A stretch of DNA of 44,039 nucleotides, taken from positions 1-44,039 of the IMG/VR virus record IMGVR_UViG_3300021425_000061; one strand, written 5' to 3'. Under the pieces are notes generated by a model. It saw only the letters and a list, made by a program, of their open reading frames with translations. It was not told the origin of the DNA and did no database searches. Below, piece after piece: positions 30,644 through 38,750 of this stretch. This stretch comes from a virus. Position 1 is the stretch's first letter; each line of letters opens with the position of its first letter. The position numbers and the translations under genes were made by a program.

Positions 30644-31714
30644 TCACTTTTTGAAAGCGCCCAGGGAACGCAGATATGCGTCCATAGATCCTGTAACAGG
30701 AGCTTCGGTTGTATCTACACCCTCAGACAGAGTCTGTTGTTGGGCTACTTTTGGAGCTGGTGCCTTGGAGGAGAAATATGACTCCTTAAGGGTTTCCAGT
30801 TTTTCACGATATTCTTCTTCACTTTCAAACTCAACACTTTCGGCAAGTGAGGCGAGCTTCTCTTTCTGAGTGGTCGCAAGACCTTCAGAAATCTGATCAA
30901 GAATCGAATCAGCGGTGGACTCAGCCAAACGCTTGTTGAGATCGATGTTCTTGTCAATTTGCTCGTTGAGCTTGGTCTCCATTTCATCAAGTTTTTCTAC
31001 CATGCTTTCCAGCACATCATATTTATCTTCAGGAATTGTGACATAATGTTCTTCAAAAAGACCCTTCATTCCTTCAAGGAATGATTCGGTCATTTCGGTC
31101 TTCAGACCATGGTCGATGGCCAATTCATTCTCGGTCATCCACTCTTCGCAGACATACTCAAGATAGGCATCGACTCTTTCGGTGAGAGTGTCCTTAAGGC
31201 TCTCTTTCTCTTCAGCAAGTTTCTCGGCGTATTGAACTTCGAGAGCTTCCTGAATTTCTTTTACTTTAGAGTTAAGAGCGGCTTCAAAGATGACCTTAGC
31301 CTTTTCTCTGAATTCTTCGGAGAGTTCTTCACCACCGAGGAGAGCGTTGACATCTTCTTCAACGTTATACTCTTCAACGGTTTCTTCTTCAGAAACGACT
31401 TCCTCTTCGGTAGTCTGGTCCTCAGCTACAACTTCTTCCGAAGTTTCAGCTTCTTCTTTGGCCATTTTCTTCATTGGATCTGCGGCTTTGGCGCCTCTGT
31501 TAACTACATCCTTGACGGTTGCGATCTTGGGCTCTCTGAGCTTAGCCGAATCATCATCAGGCTTGTAGTTCTCAGGGGTAGGACCACCGAGATCTTCTAC
31601 ACTACCGAGCTGTGTGCCTGGATCAGCCATTTTAGGCATTGATTCAGCAGACTTAGCGTTCGCGTTCACAGCAGTTTTAGATTGCTCCATTTCTTGTAAA
31701 TCTCCACGAGACAT
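30644..31714 (-). CDS. gp22: Prohead core scaffolding protein gp22
   Basis: The 356-aa protein is strongly acidic and helical with long coiled-coil segments (residues 90-300) as expected for the T4 scaffold that shapes the prohead and is degraded by gp21. Cyanophage features are the N-terminal basic region, the Glu-rich stretch EEEVVSEEETVEEYNVEED and the terminal TGSMDAYLRSLGAFKK. A TATAAATA late promoter lies about 40 bases upstream. It sits between gp21 and gp23 as in T4. Confidence 0.93.
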   Translation of the reverse strand: MSRGDLQEMEQSKTAVNANAKSAESMPKMADPGTQLGSVEDLGGPTPENYKPDDDSAKLREPKIATVKDVVNRGAKAADPMKKMAKEEAETSEEVVAEDQTTEEEVVSEEETVEEYNVEEDVNALLGGEELSEEFREKAKVIFEAALNSKVKEIQEALEVQYAEKLAEEKESLKDTLTERVDAYLEYVCEEWMTENELAIDHGLKTEMTESFLEGMKGLFEEHYVTIPEDKYDVLESMVEKLDEMETKLNEQIDKNIDLNKRLAESTADSILDQISEGLATTQKEKLASLAESVEFESEEEYREKLETLKESYFSSKAPAPKVAQQQTLSEGVDTTEAPVTGSMDAYLRSLGAFKK

Positions 31715-31752
31715 TTTTGAACTACTCCGATTAACCGATTTTAATCTATATT

Positions 31753-31760
31753 TATTTATA
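31753..31760 (-). promoter_or_regulatory. T4-type late promoter (TATAAATA) before gp22
   Basis: An exact TATAAATA on the minus strand lies 39-46 bases upstream of the gp22 ATG in an AT-rich gap. It probably drives gp22 and gp23. Confidence 0.78.
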
Positions 31761-31779
31761 AATTAGTATTTTTAAACAC

Positions 31780-32430
31780 TCACAGGTTATTCAAGAAATT
31801 ATTGAATAAATCGAGTTTTTTCTCATCAAGTTCACCCTGAGTTGTCAAGGTATTAATTTGTTTGTAGGTTTTCTTGGCCAATGCCTCACGAAGGATACCA
31901 CCTTCCCAAATCCATTCTTTTCCTTCCATGATACCTTCAACAAAAGCATCTGGTGCTGAGGGATCAGCTACAATGTCAGCTGCGGTTGATAACATGAAGT
32001 CATCACCGACAACGTTCACGCCTTCTCTCGTTTGTTTGAGTGAACCGATTCCTCTACTAGAAACACCCAACTTAACGCCTTCGTTAATGAGGGACTCTGC
32101 AATCTTACCCATAGGAGTAGATAAGATTTTAGCTTTACCGATGAAGTTTGTTCCATTCTCTTTGAGTGAAACAATCTTGTGACTGACGCGGTCCAGATTA
32201 ACAGTTGGACCATCTGGATGTCCGAGTTCTCCAAGAGCCCTCCCAGAATTGACGTGGTTCTCAGTGTATCTCTGGACTTCTCTTCTCAGAGTTTCCATTG
32301 GATACATACGGCCATTTCTATTCTTGAGGTTTCCTTGGAGGAAGATACCCTCAATATACATGTTCTTTTTACCGTTGCGTTCTTCAACGATAAAATCAAC
32401 TGTTTCGATTTCTTCTCTAATTAGTTTCAT
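31780..32430 (-). CDS. gp21: Prohead core protease gp21
   Basis: The 216-aa protein matches T4 gp21-type serine proteases of the herpes-assemblin-like fold: His71 in GELGHPDGPTVN is the likely catalytic histidine and Ser124/Ser125 in LGVSSRGIGSL the likely nucleophile. It cleaves gp22, gp23, gp67 and itself during head maturation. Gene order gp67, accessory pair, gp21, gp22, gp23 agrees. ATG 32428-32430 has a TATAAATA promoter upstream. Confidence 0.94.
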   Translation of the reverse strand: MKLIREEIETVDFIVEERNGKKNMYIEGIFLQGNLKNRNGRMYPMETLRREVQRYTENHVNSGRALGELGHPDGPTVNLDRVSHKIVSLKENGTNFIGKAKILSTPMGKIAESLINEGVKLGVSSRGIGSLKQTREGVNVVGDDFMLSTAADIVADPSAPDAFVEGIMEGKEWIWEGGILREALAKKTYKQINTLTTQGELDEKKLDLFNNFLNNL

Positions 32431-32454
32431 CGTGAAAACGAAGTCTTTGTTTAT

Positions 32455-32462
32455 TATTTATA
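32455..32462 (-). promoter_or_regulatory. T4-type late promoter (TATAAATA) before gp21
   Basis: An exact TATAAATA on the minus strand lies 25-32 bases before the gp21 ATG. Confidence 0.78.
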
Positions 32463-32464
32463 AA

Positions 32465-32533
32465 TTAAGGTCTACCAATAATCTTATATGCTCCATCTGA
32501 GCAAGTTTCAAATCTATAGACAAGATAATGAAT
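32465..32533 (-). CDS. Possible 22-aa peptide or gene remnant after the LamG gene
   Basis: A short frame reads IHYLVYRFETCSDGAYKIIGRP then TAA. It starts only with ATT at the LamG stop codon (TAATT overlap), so initiation is doubtful. The composition looks coding-like rather than random, and it may be a leftover 3' end of a gene displaced by the LamG cassette. The rest of the 102-base gap holds the gp21 promoter. Confidence 0.3.
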   Translation of the reverse strand: MHYLVYRFETCSDGAYKIIGRP

Positions 32534-33315
32534 TAAGACAAACCAAATTCTCCTCTAAAATGATTCCAGTTGGTTTCAATTTCTGATGCACTTAAAGCTT
32601 TTTCATATAGTAAAACTTTAGAAGCTCTCATATTTGTTCTATAATTATTATTAGATGCTAAAGCAAGAATGAAAGGTCTAAATGAAACATAATTACCAGA
32701 TATCGGAGTTCCACTATATGTAGCAACTAAACTATTGTTTATATACAATCTTGTTTTTCCATCACTTCTATCGAGTGTTGCAACAACTTGCTGCCATGCA
32801 TTCAAACTAAATGAATCATAAATTAAATCATAATTTGTATTTGCACTGGTGTTTACTCTGATTTCTAAATCACCATCACTTTGAAGAAGTAAGTAAAATG
32901 CTGCATCATCAAATGCATTTAGAACTCTTGGACCAAAAATATTTCTGAAAGCAGCATCGGAATCTAAAACATTTATCCAAAGTTCATAAGAGATACTTTT
33001 TGTTGTTCCATTAAGTGTAGCTTGAATTCCACTATCAAAAATTCCATGATCATCAACACCATCAAAATTAATATATTTTGGATTTGATGAAATTTGACTT
33101 CCAGGAGTTCCACTCAAAGTCATATCGAGTCCATTACCACTTAAATCTGACCAAGTAGAACCACTTCCAGAGTAAGAATCTGTATTTGCAGCATCAACAT
33201 AAGCAAGTAAACTATCTGTTACATGTGAAGAACCTCCACCACCAGATACAACGGCTCTCGAAAAAGATAAGAATGGACTATTAAATCCTAATCCTAGAAA
33301 TGGATTTTTACTCAC
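32533..33315 (-). CDS. LamG/concanavalin-like virion protein (accessory)
   Basis: The 260-aa protein starts at GTG 33313-33315. After an N-terminal part with a glycine-serine stretch (VVSGGGGSSHVTD) it shows the LamG/concanavalin A-like fold: LLAYVDAANTDSYSGSGSTW with W-SDLSGNGLDMTL, YINFDGVDDHGIF, YELWINV, WQQVVATLDRSDGKTRLYINN and KVLLYEKALSASEIETNW, a typical carbohydrate- or protein-binding jellyroll. It is AT-rich and inserted between gp67 and gp21 together with the 93-aa gene. It is probably a head-surface or decoration protein that binds glycans; this is inference. Confidence 0.8.
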   Translation of the reverse strand: MSKNPFLGLGFNSPFLSFSRAVVSGGGGSSHVTDSLLAYVDAANTDSYSGSGSTWSDLSGNGLDMTLSGTPGSQISSNPKYINFDGVDDHGIFDSGIQATLNGTTKSISYELWINVLDSDAAFRNIFGPRVLNAFDDAAFYLLLQSDGDLEIRVNTSANTNYDLIYDSFSLNAWQQVVATLDRSDGKTRLYINNSLVATYSGTPISGNYVSFRPFILALASNNNYRTNMRASKVLLYEKALSASEIETNWNHFRGEFGLS

Positions 33316-33317
33316 AA

Positions 33318-33599
33318 TTAGGCACCCTCATAAACCACTTTTGCAGTATTTCCTGTGAGTGATTTTGCCCATACATATGCAGCACCAGAGTCATGAGAAA
33401 GATCTGTTACAGTCTTTTTCATTTCTCCTTCAGGAAATTTATAAATTAAACCAGGATCTGTTGATGTTGGAGCAGAATCTGTGGTAGTTATTCCAATAAC
33501 AATTGGATTATTGCTTTGGCATTGAAATGTAATTGTAGTGACATTATTACCAATCTTGAAATATTCACTTGTCGTAACTTCTGTAGATGCTAGTGCCAT
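33318..33599 (-). CDS. Small beta-rich virion protein (93 aa)
   Basis: The protein begins MALASTEVTTSEYFKIGNNV and is dominated by Thr/Ser/Val beta strands, ending KVVYEGA. It looks like a small surface or decoration protein. A late promoter (AATAAATA) lies 29-36 bases upstream, and the LamG gene follows two bases after its stop. I know no named family. The pair is an accessory cassette within the head gene cluster. Confidence 0.65.
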   Translation of the reverse strand: MALASTEVTTSEYFKIGNNVTTITFQCQSNNPIVIGITTTDSAPTSTDPGLIYKFPEGEMKKTVTDLSHDSGAAYVWAKSLTGNTAKVVYEGA

Positions 33600-33627
33600 T
33601 ATGATACTCTGATGGGACTTTATTTTT

Positions 33628-33635
33628 TATTTATT
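33628..33635 (-). promoter_or_regulatory. Late promoter (AATAAATA) before the accessory head pair
   Basis: The minus strand reads AATAAATA, overlapping the stop of the gp67-like gene, 29-36 bases before the 93-aa gene. It would give the accessory pair its own late transcript. Confidence 0.6.
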
Positions 33636-33837
33636 CAACATCAAGATCGATGTCAGAGTCAACTGCCTCACCCTGAGGTTCGTCCAGATCAATATTGTCA
33701 TCAAAAAGTGAAGCTGCAACTTTTGGTCTGATATCTTCGATCTTTGATGCTGTTCTTGCAAACAACAGATCTTTGATAGCGTCACTGACCTGAGAAGGAG
33801 ACTCGTCCTTCACCAACAAATCCATTAATTCTTCCAT
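33631..33837 (-). CDS. gp67: Prohead core protein gp67-like
   Basis: The 68-aa protein begins MEELMDLLVKDESPSQVSDA and ends in an acidic DDNIDLDEPQGEAVDSDIDLDVE tail. It resembles the small T4 prohead core protein gp67, which starts ME-L-IKA and has a long acidic tail. Its location right after portal gp20 is the T4 order. Cleavage by gp21 is expected. Confidence 0.72.
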   Translation of the reverse strand: MEELMDLLVKDESPSQVSDAIKDLLFARTASKIEDIRPKVAASLFDDNIDLDEPQGEAVDSDIDLDVE

Positions 33838-33860
33838 AGTACTAATAATGTTTTAGCTAT

Positions 33861-35519
33861 TTAGATGTCTCCACCTTTAGGAGTTTCGGGGGGTTCGGGT
33901 TCCATTGGGACTGGTGGAGCTTGAATTGCATTTGGTGGTCCACCCATTTGACCCATTTCCATAGCCTGAACTTCGGCAGGATCGGGAATCTTACCATCCT
34001 TAATCTCCTGTTTGATAAGTTTATCCTGTTCTTCAATTTCAGAATCAGTCTGTCTGAGGACATTTCTTCTGACATAATCTTGAGAAAAGTATTTACCGAT
34101 AAATGGTTCAACCAGAGTTGCTTGATTGATTCTACTTTCCAAAAGTTCAGCTTCTTTCAATTCAGCAAAATGATTGTCATAGAGGAAATCATACTGAATG
34201 TGATCAGCCATGTATTCCCAATCTTCTGGGGTGATTACGTTCTTGAGGAGAAGTTGAGTCTTCAACATGTCACTAAACATGGAGGAGAATCTCTTTCTCA
34301 TTCTTCCAACAAACTTGGAGAACTTGATTTCATCTCTCAAAATTTCAGAAGAACGACCAAGTGAGAATCCACTATCTCCTTGAAGTCTGGTCTCAGGAAC
34401 ATTCAGTGAACGATATAATTTCTTTTGGAAATAGTTAATATCTGTGATTTCTCCTAGGTTTTGACCACCAGGAAGTGTTGAGATTTCAGTTCCTCTGCCA
34501 CCTTCACGGCGAGGTAACCAGAAATCTTCCATCATTGACATAAACTTCTTGTCGTCACGAATCTCACCAGTGTTCGCATCATAGACCAACTTATTTCTAT
34601 AACGCATCATGACATCACGAAGGTATTGTTCTGCCTTGACTTTAGGAAGATTACCAACGTCAATGTAGAAAATTCTACGTTCTGGCGCTCTTGAGAGTCT
34701 GTAGATTACAAGAGAATCCTCAATCATCATCAATTGATTGAGTGGTTTGATAGATTTATGTAACCAAGAAAGAGTTGATCCTTTATTTCTATCTACCAGA
34801 CCAGAAGTGCAATATGTGACAGAGTCACGGGTCATTTTGACACCCTTAGTACTACCACCAGTGAAAGAAGATGCAATAGCACCAGATTTTGTATTACCAG
34901 GAGTATAGATAAAATATTCTTCTAACTCTGGAAAGTTATAGTTCTGTGGATTATCTCTTCCACCACCATTAAGTCTTTCAAAATTATTGAGAGATTCTTT
35001 TGGATTCTTCTTAACTTGACGAACATAACGCATCTTTGCTGCGTCAATATATCTCAGTTCTTGAATACCAGCTTCTGGATTCTTTTGATCAATAACCTTA
35101 TTATAATAAAGTCTTCCATCGATATACCAGTTACGGAAGATTTCGTGAGCTTTCTTGTCAAAATCAAGAAGTTCGAGAATATATTTAAACTCTTCTCTTA
35201 CAATTTTTTTGATTCCATCACTGGCATTCAAGTTCTGCAGATCAATAGATACAGGACTATCATTGGTATCAGAAACAATAGCTTCATTTACAATATCTTC
35301 GATCGCACTGTCACACTCAGGATAGAGTGCCATTGAACGATATCTACGAATGAGATCGTTCTCGTTCTTATATACTCCTTCAATATCTACGTACGAACCA
35401 TAAAACCCCGACGTGACATAGTGTTCCGAACCATCGTTGTTAGACGGTGGAATGGGGGACACTACGCCAGGCGGGGTCTTTTCGCCATCTTCAATTGAGA
35501 AACCAAATAATCTCGCCAT
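33861..35519 (-). CDS. gp20: Portal vertex protein gp20
   Basis: The 552-aa protein is the T4 gp20-type portal: MARLFGFSIEDGEKTPPG, then IRRYRSMALYPECDSAIEDI, DIQRLRYI-like clip region, RLSRAPERRIFYIDVGNLP, FWLPRREGGRGTEISTLPGGQNLG, SLGRSSEILRDEIKF, and a Pro-rich end PPETPKGGDI. It forms the dodecameric ring through which gp17 packages DNA. It has its own TATAAATA promoter. Confidence 0.96.
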   Translation of the reverse strand: MARLFGFSIEDGEKTPPGVVSPIPPSNNDGSEHYVTSGFYGSYVDIEGVYKNENDLIRRYRSMALYPECDSAIEDIVNEAIVSDTNDSPVSIDLQNLNASDGIKKIVREEFKYILELLDFDKKAHEIFRNWYIDGRLYYNKVIDQKNPEAGIQELRYIDAAKMRYVRQVKKNPKESLNNFERLNGGGRDNPQNYNFPELEEYFIYTPGNTKSGAIASSFTGGSTKGVKMTRDSVTYCTSGLVDRNKGSTLSWLHKSIKPLNQLMMIEDSLVIYRLSRAPERRIFYIDVGNLPKVKAEQYLRDVMMRYRNKLVYDANTGEIRDDKKFMSMMEDFWLPRREGGRGTEISTLPGGQNLGEITDINYFQKKLYRSLNVPETRLQGDSGFSLGRSSEILRDEIKFSKFVGRMRKRFSSMFSDMLKTQLLLKNVITPEDWEYMADHIQYDFLYDNHFAELKEAELLESRINQATLVEPFIGKYFSQDYVRRNVLRQTDSEIEEQDKLIKQEIKDGKIPDPAEVQAMEMGQMGGPPNAIQAPPVPMEPEPPETPKGGDI

Positions 35520-35527
35520 TTCAAGTT

Positions 35528-35553
35528 AATACTAGGAGTGGACTCCTAGTATT
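35528..35553 (-). promoter_or_regulatory. Inverted repeat in the portal leader
   Basis: AATACTAGGAG faces CTCCTAGTATT across four bases, an 11-bp stem that overlaps the end of the TATAAATA box and covers the expected transcript start. It can be a stem-loop at the mRNA 5' end or an operator. Confidence 0.6.
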
Positions 35554-35557
35554 TATA
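35550..35557 (-). promoter_or_regulatory. T4-type late promoter (TATAAATA) before gp20
   Basis: An exact TATAAATA on the minus strand lies 31-38 bases before the portal ATG. Confidence 0.78.
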
Positions 35558-35574
35558 GCTTGATTATATCAGTA

Positions 35575-36216
35575 TCAGAGAGTAGATGCAGATTCGTCTT
35601 CAACTGTCTCATCAAATGAACCATTAGCTGAAGAATCAGTTTCACCAACGGTGAAGTACTGAACTTGGAAAGTTACAGTAAATTCTTCAATAGCATCACT
35701 ACTATCATAACTCAGTTCAATAGCTGAGATATCAGAAGGCCAGATGTCATAGAACTTATAGGTTCTCAGAACTGAAGTTACATTACCATCATTCTTAGTT
35801 GAAGCAACTTCTTTACCACGACCAAGTTGCTTAACGAAAGCATTGGTCATATAAGAAGTTGGGTTGGTAACACCAGTTGCATCATACAAGTTGGAAATCT
35901 TATCAGCCCACTTTTCAAAGGCGGTTCTGAGTACAAAGTCCTCATCGTTGATAATAGTGACTGTCCAATCTGCGAATGTTCTGTCACCAGCAACTTTAAG
36001 TTGTCTTCCTCTAAAGGGAACAGTGATTGGTGCTACAGTTGATGCAGGTAACTGAGCCGCCTTACACAGAAACTTAAAAGTGCTCTGATAATCATTGGTC
36101 CAGGTATCAGTCTCGACAGCACCTGGGAATGAGGGAATAGAAACCTCAAACAGATTGGGGCGGGCACCCCCGCCCGCCAGTTGTGACTTAAATTGGGATA
36201 ATGATTTGGTAGCCAT
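35575..36216 (-). CDS. gp19: Tail tube protein gp19
   Basis: The 213-aa protein matches T4 gp19: MATKSLSQFKSQLAGGGARP then NLFEVSIPSFPG, FLCKAAQLPASTVAPITVPFRGRQLKVAGDRTF, DWTVTIINDEDFVLRTAFEKW, and the C-terminal DIWPSDISAIELSYDSSDAIEEFTVTFQVQYF. It polymerises into the inner tail tube. A GGAGG site lies before ATG 36214-36216. A basic N-terminal stretch of about 15 residues precedes the T4-like part. Confidence 0.95.
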   Translation of the reverse strand: MATKSLSQFKSQLAGGGARPNLFEVSIPSFPGAVETDTWTNDYQSTFKFLCKAAQLPASTVAPITVPFRGRQLKVAGDRTFADWTVTIINDEDFVLRTAFEKWADKISNLYDATGVTNPTSYMTNAFVKQLGRGKEVASTKNDGNVTSVLRTYKFYDIWPSDISAIELSYDSSDAIEEFTVTFQVQYFTVGETDSSANGSFDETVEDESASTL

Positions 36217-36255
36217 TTTGTGTTTCCTCCGTTTTTATTTTAATAAACTAGTAGA

Positions 36256-38436
36256 TCAAACAGTACCAACAACTTCTTCAAATTCAACACCAGATCTGGT
36301 GGCAACGAAGGTAAGTGTGACGTAGTTGATAGACTTGGTTGGCTTGAGGAAAATATCAGCTCTGAATTCATTGTTGTCAATGATATCAGGAGTGTTGTTT
36401 CTTTCATCACATTTTACGACAAAGTCGTAAAGTCCTCTCTTAGCCTGAACATCACGGAGATAAGGTTCAACAGCGTTGACAAAGTTCGCTCTTGTGACTT
36501 CATCATTGATCTCAAAGAGTTGAGCATCAGCGACTGATTCAAGAGCTTGTTCCACTGTCAGGAACAATCTTCTTACGTTGATTCTATCAAACGCGGAGTT
36601 GTAAGACAGAGCTGTCTTGTCACCGAACAGAATGATACCTGCTCCTCTCTTATTGACAATTGGGTTGATTCTTTGTCCATAGAGTTGGTCTCTATGTGCC
36701 TTACTTGGATTGTAAGCCAGTTTGATAGCGTCGTTGATTTGACCTCTCTGAGCTCCCGCTGGTGAGAACCAAGGGAAAGCTTCAATTTCAGTTCTGACCA
36801 TTGTTCCAGCAACGTCAGCGTTACAAGGAACGTAAACGAATGAGTTGTTGAAACGATCATAAACATACTTCCAACCAGTATCGAATATCGCGTAAGAGGA
36901 AGATGTCAGAGGAGAGAAATGATTCAGAAGGTTATCAAGAGCTGTAGCATCAGTCTTATCAACAACTTCACTTCTATCTGGACCGATAAGAGCGATACAA
37001 TCCTTTCTTTGTTCAGCGATTGAAATCAATTGATTAGCTTTGGCCTGTGTTTGGAGTCTGTTACCCATACCAGGACCCATGATTAAGAAATCAATCTCTT
37101 CTTGTTCTTCATTGCTGAAGAGTTCGTATGAAGTTTGAAGTTCACCCAGATCACTAGGGAATCCATCAGCGGCTGAATAATTCTTACCACCAGTAAGTGT
37201 ATAAGTCTTATTACCAATTCCTGAGAAGGTAATGTTTTGTGCTTTTTGTCCCCATACACCTTCACCAGTGGTGTAAGGTACTCTGGCTGAACTAAATCCA
37301 CCTGCAGTTGGTGTTGTTCCCCAGAAGTTGTCAGCCGCGGCTGATGGACTGTATCCAGCGAAGATATACTGAGAATTAATAGCGAGATAATCCTTATAGT
37401 ATGTCTTGGTAGGTGCTTCACCATCTTTGGTAGCATCCAAAGCCTTAGAAAGGAAGGTGTGTTTCTCAAGGATATTACCCTGAACACCACTTACAGAACC
37501 ATCGTCATCAACAACTACAACGTGAATAGAATCATTTCCACCACTTCTTGCATCTACAAAGTTAGAATCAACTGGTTTTGGAGCGATTGTATTCCAATAG
37601 ATTGGAGTATTCAGAGTAAGTTGTTGTTGATCATACCAATCATTCTTTGTCGTTGGTGAGACAGAGTATGCGGTTGAAATACCTGAATTGAAGAACTGAA
37701 GTGTACTGTCAGTGGTAAATTCAGAAAGTATGTTACCTTTTTGATAATCAATTTCTGTTACTGTTCCAGCTGAAGAAACTCTCTTGATAACTTTAACGTC
37801 AATTGAATGAACTGAAGAACTGACAGTTGCAATTCCAGTAACGATACCTTCAAGATATCCAGTGAATTCTGAAGTTGATCCAGCACCAGCAATAGCACCA
37901 GTAATAGCTGCTGTAACAGCACATCCAACAGTGACGTTTAAATTGTCAGATGCACTAATACCAGTTGTGGTAATACCCAATGTTTGGTCAGACTGATTAT
38001 CGATAACACAAACTTTCAATCCATTACCCCAAGTACCAGGGTTTTTAGTAGCCCAGGTAAAGTTGGTAGCTGTGGCATGAGATTCTTCGTAGTTATCAAG
38101 ATTTTTAATCTTGAGACTAGTGTTTGTTCCTACACCAACACCAGCATTGGCGTTGTTTAGAGTTGTTCCGTCTGTTCTTACTACCTTCAGGATTCCACCG
38201 TATGAGAGGTATGATGAAGCTGACATCCAGTACTCATACTGTCTATCAGTTGACAATGGTTTTCCAAATACTTCCAGAAGTTCAGCCTGGTTACTAACCT
38301 CAAGTGGTTCGTTAATAGGGCCAAGTTGGAAGGGGCCAGCAATGGCTCCAATATTGTTGACGACATTGTCAACTCTTCCCACTGTTAAGTCAATCTCTCT
38401 GACGAGAACGCCTGGAGATAATTGAGGAGTAGCCAT
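36256..38436 (-). CDS. gp18: Tail sheath protein gp18
   Basis: The 726-aa protein is the contractile sheath subunit: it begins MATPQLSPGVLVREIDLTVG (the canonical myovirus sheath start), contains the NVRRLFLTVEQALESVADAQLFEINDEVTRANFVNAVEPYLR tail-sheath C-terminal domain in pieces, and WFSPAGAQRGQINDAI, the phage sheath signature. It is longer than T4 gp18 (659), with an expanded central beta-rich domain. A weak late-type box (CCTAAATA) lies about 37 bases upstream. Confidence 0.96.
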   Translation of the reverse strand: MATPQLSPGVLVREIDLTVGRVDNVVNNIGAIAGPFQLGPINEPLEVSNQAELLEVFGKPLSTDRQYEYWMSASSYLSYGGILKVVRTDGTTLNNANAGVGVGTNTSLKIKNLDNYEESHATATNFTWATKNPGTWGNGLKVCVIDNQSDQTLGITTTGISASDNLNVTVGCAVTAAITGAIAGAGSTSEFTGYLEGIVTGIATVSSSVHSIDVKVIKRVSSAGTVTEIDYQKGNILSEFTTDSTLQFFNSGISTAYSVSPTTKNDWYDQQQLTLNTPIYWNTIAPKPVDSNFVDARSGGNDSIHVVVVDDDGSVSGVQGNILEKHTFLSKALDATKDGEAPTKTYYKDYLAINSQYIFAGYSPSAAADNFWGTTPTAGGFSSARVPYTTGEGVWGQKAQNITFSGIGNKTYTLTGGKNYSAADGFPSDLGELQTSYELFSNEEQEEIDFLIMGPGMGNRLQTQAKANQLISIAEQRKDCIALIGPDRSEVVDKTDATALDNLLNHFSPLTSSSYAIFDTGWKYVYDRFNNSFVYVPCNADVAGTMVRTEIEAFPWFSPAGAQRGQINDAIKLAYNPSKAHRDQLYGQRINPIVNKRGAGIILFGDKTALSYNSAFDRINVRRLFLTVEQALESVADAQLFEINDEVTRANFVNAVEPYLRDVQAKRGLYDFVVKCDERNNTPDIIDNNEFRADIFLKPTKSINYVTLTFVATRSGVEFEEVVGTV

Positions 38437-38472
38437 GTTTGTCTCCTTAAATTACTCAGTTTAACTAAAAAA

Positions 38473-38480
38473 TATTTAGG
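38473..38480 (-). promoter_or_regulatory. Possible late promoter variant before gp18
   Basis: The minus strand reads CCTAAATA (6 of 8 bases of TATAAATA), 37-44 bases upstream of the gp18 ATG. The rest of the 83-base gap shows nothing else. Confidence 0.4.
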
Positions 38481-38519
38481 TTCATCGGTATTTTCAGGGG
38501 GTAAAACAGGACGAAAACG

Positions 38520-38750
38520 TTACCAATCTGGGTATTCCCAGTCAGTCATTGGTGTCTTTTTCTTTCTATCTTCTACAACTTTCTTTATAGTGCAATCCTT
38601 ACAGACATAAGAATAGGATGATGCCACAGCTCCTTTGTCTTTTCTTGTTCTATAGAAACCGTCTATCAAGTTTTTCACCTCACCACAGGATCTACATCTC
38701 CTATCGGAAAGAAGTAGATGACCTAACTTAAACTGTCCATCTAAATCCAT
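38520..38750 (-). CDS. Zinc-ribbon protein (76 aa), HNH/EndoVII-like half-site
   Basis: The start is ATG 38748-38750, coupled to the gp17 stop as TGATG; the longer frame is the shadow of gp17. Two knuckles, CRSC and CKDC, spaced about 27 residues apart, with CRSCGEVKNLIDGFYRTRK and SYSYVCKDCTIKKV, match the zinc-binding half of recombination endonuclease VII/HNH proteins. No catalytic HNH part follows, so it may be a stand-alone zinc finger. It sits between gp17 and gp18; function unknown. Confidence 0.66.
   Translation of the reverse strand: MDLDGQFKLGHLLLSDRRCRSCGEVKNLIDGFYRTRKDKGAVASSYSYVCKDCTIKKVVEDRKKKTPMTDWEYPDW

Noticed and set aside
31109-31642. Plus-strand open frame of 177 codons opposite gp22
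   Set aside because: It is antisense to a clear scaffold gene whose acidic codons leave few stops on the other strand; Phe-rich composition, no ribosome site and no promoter.
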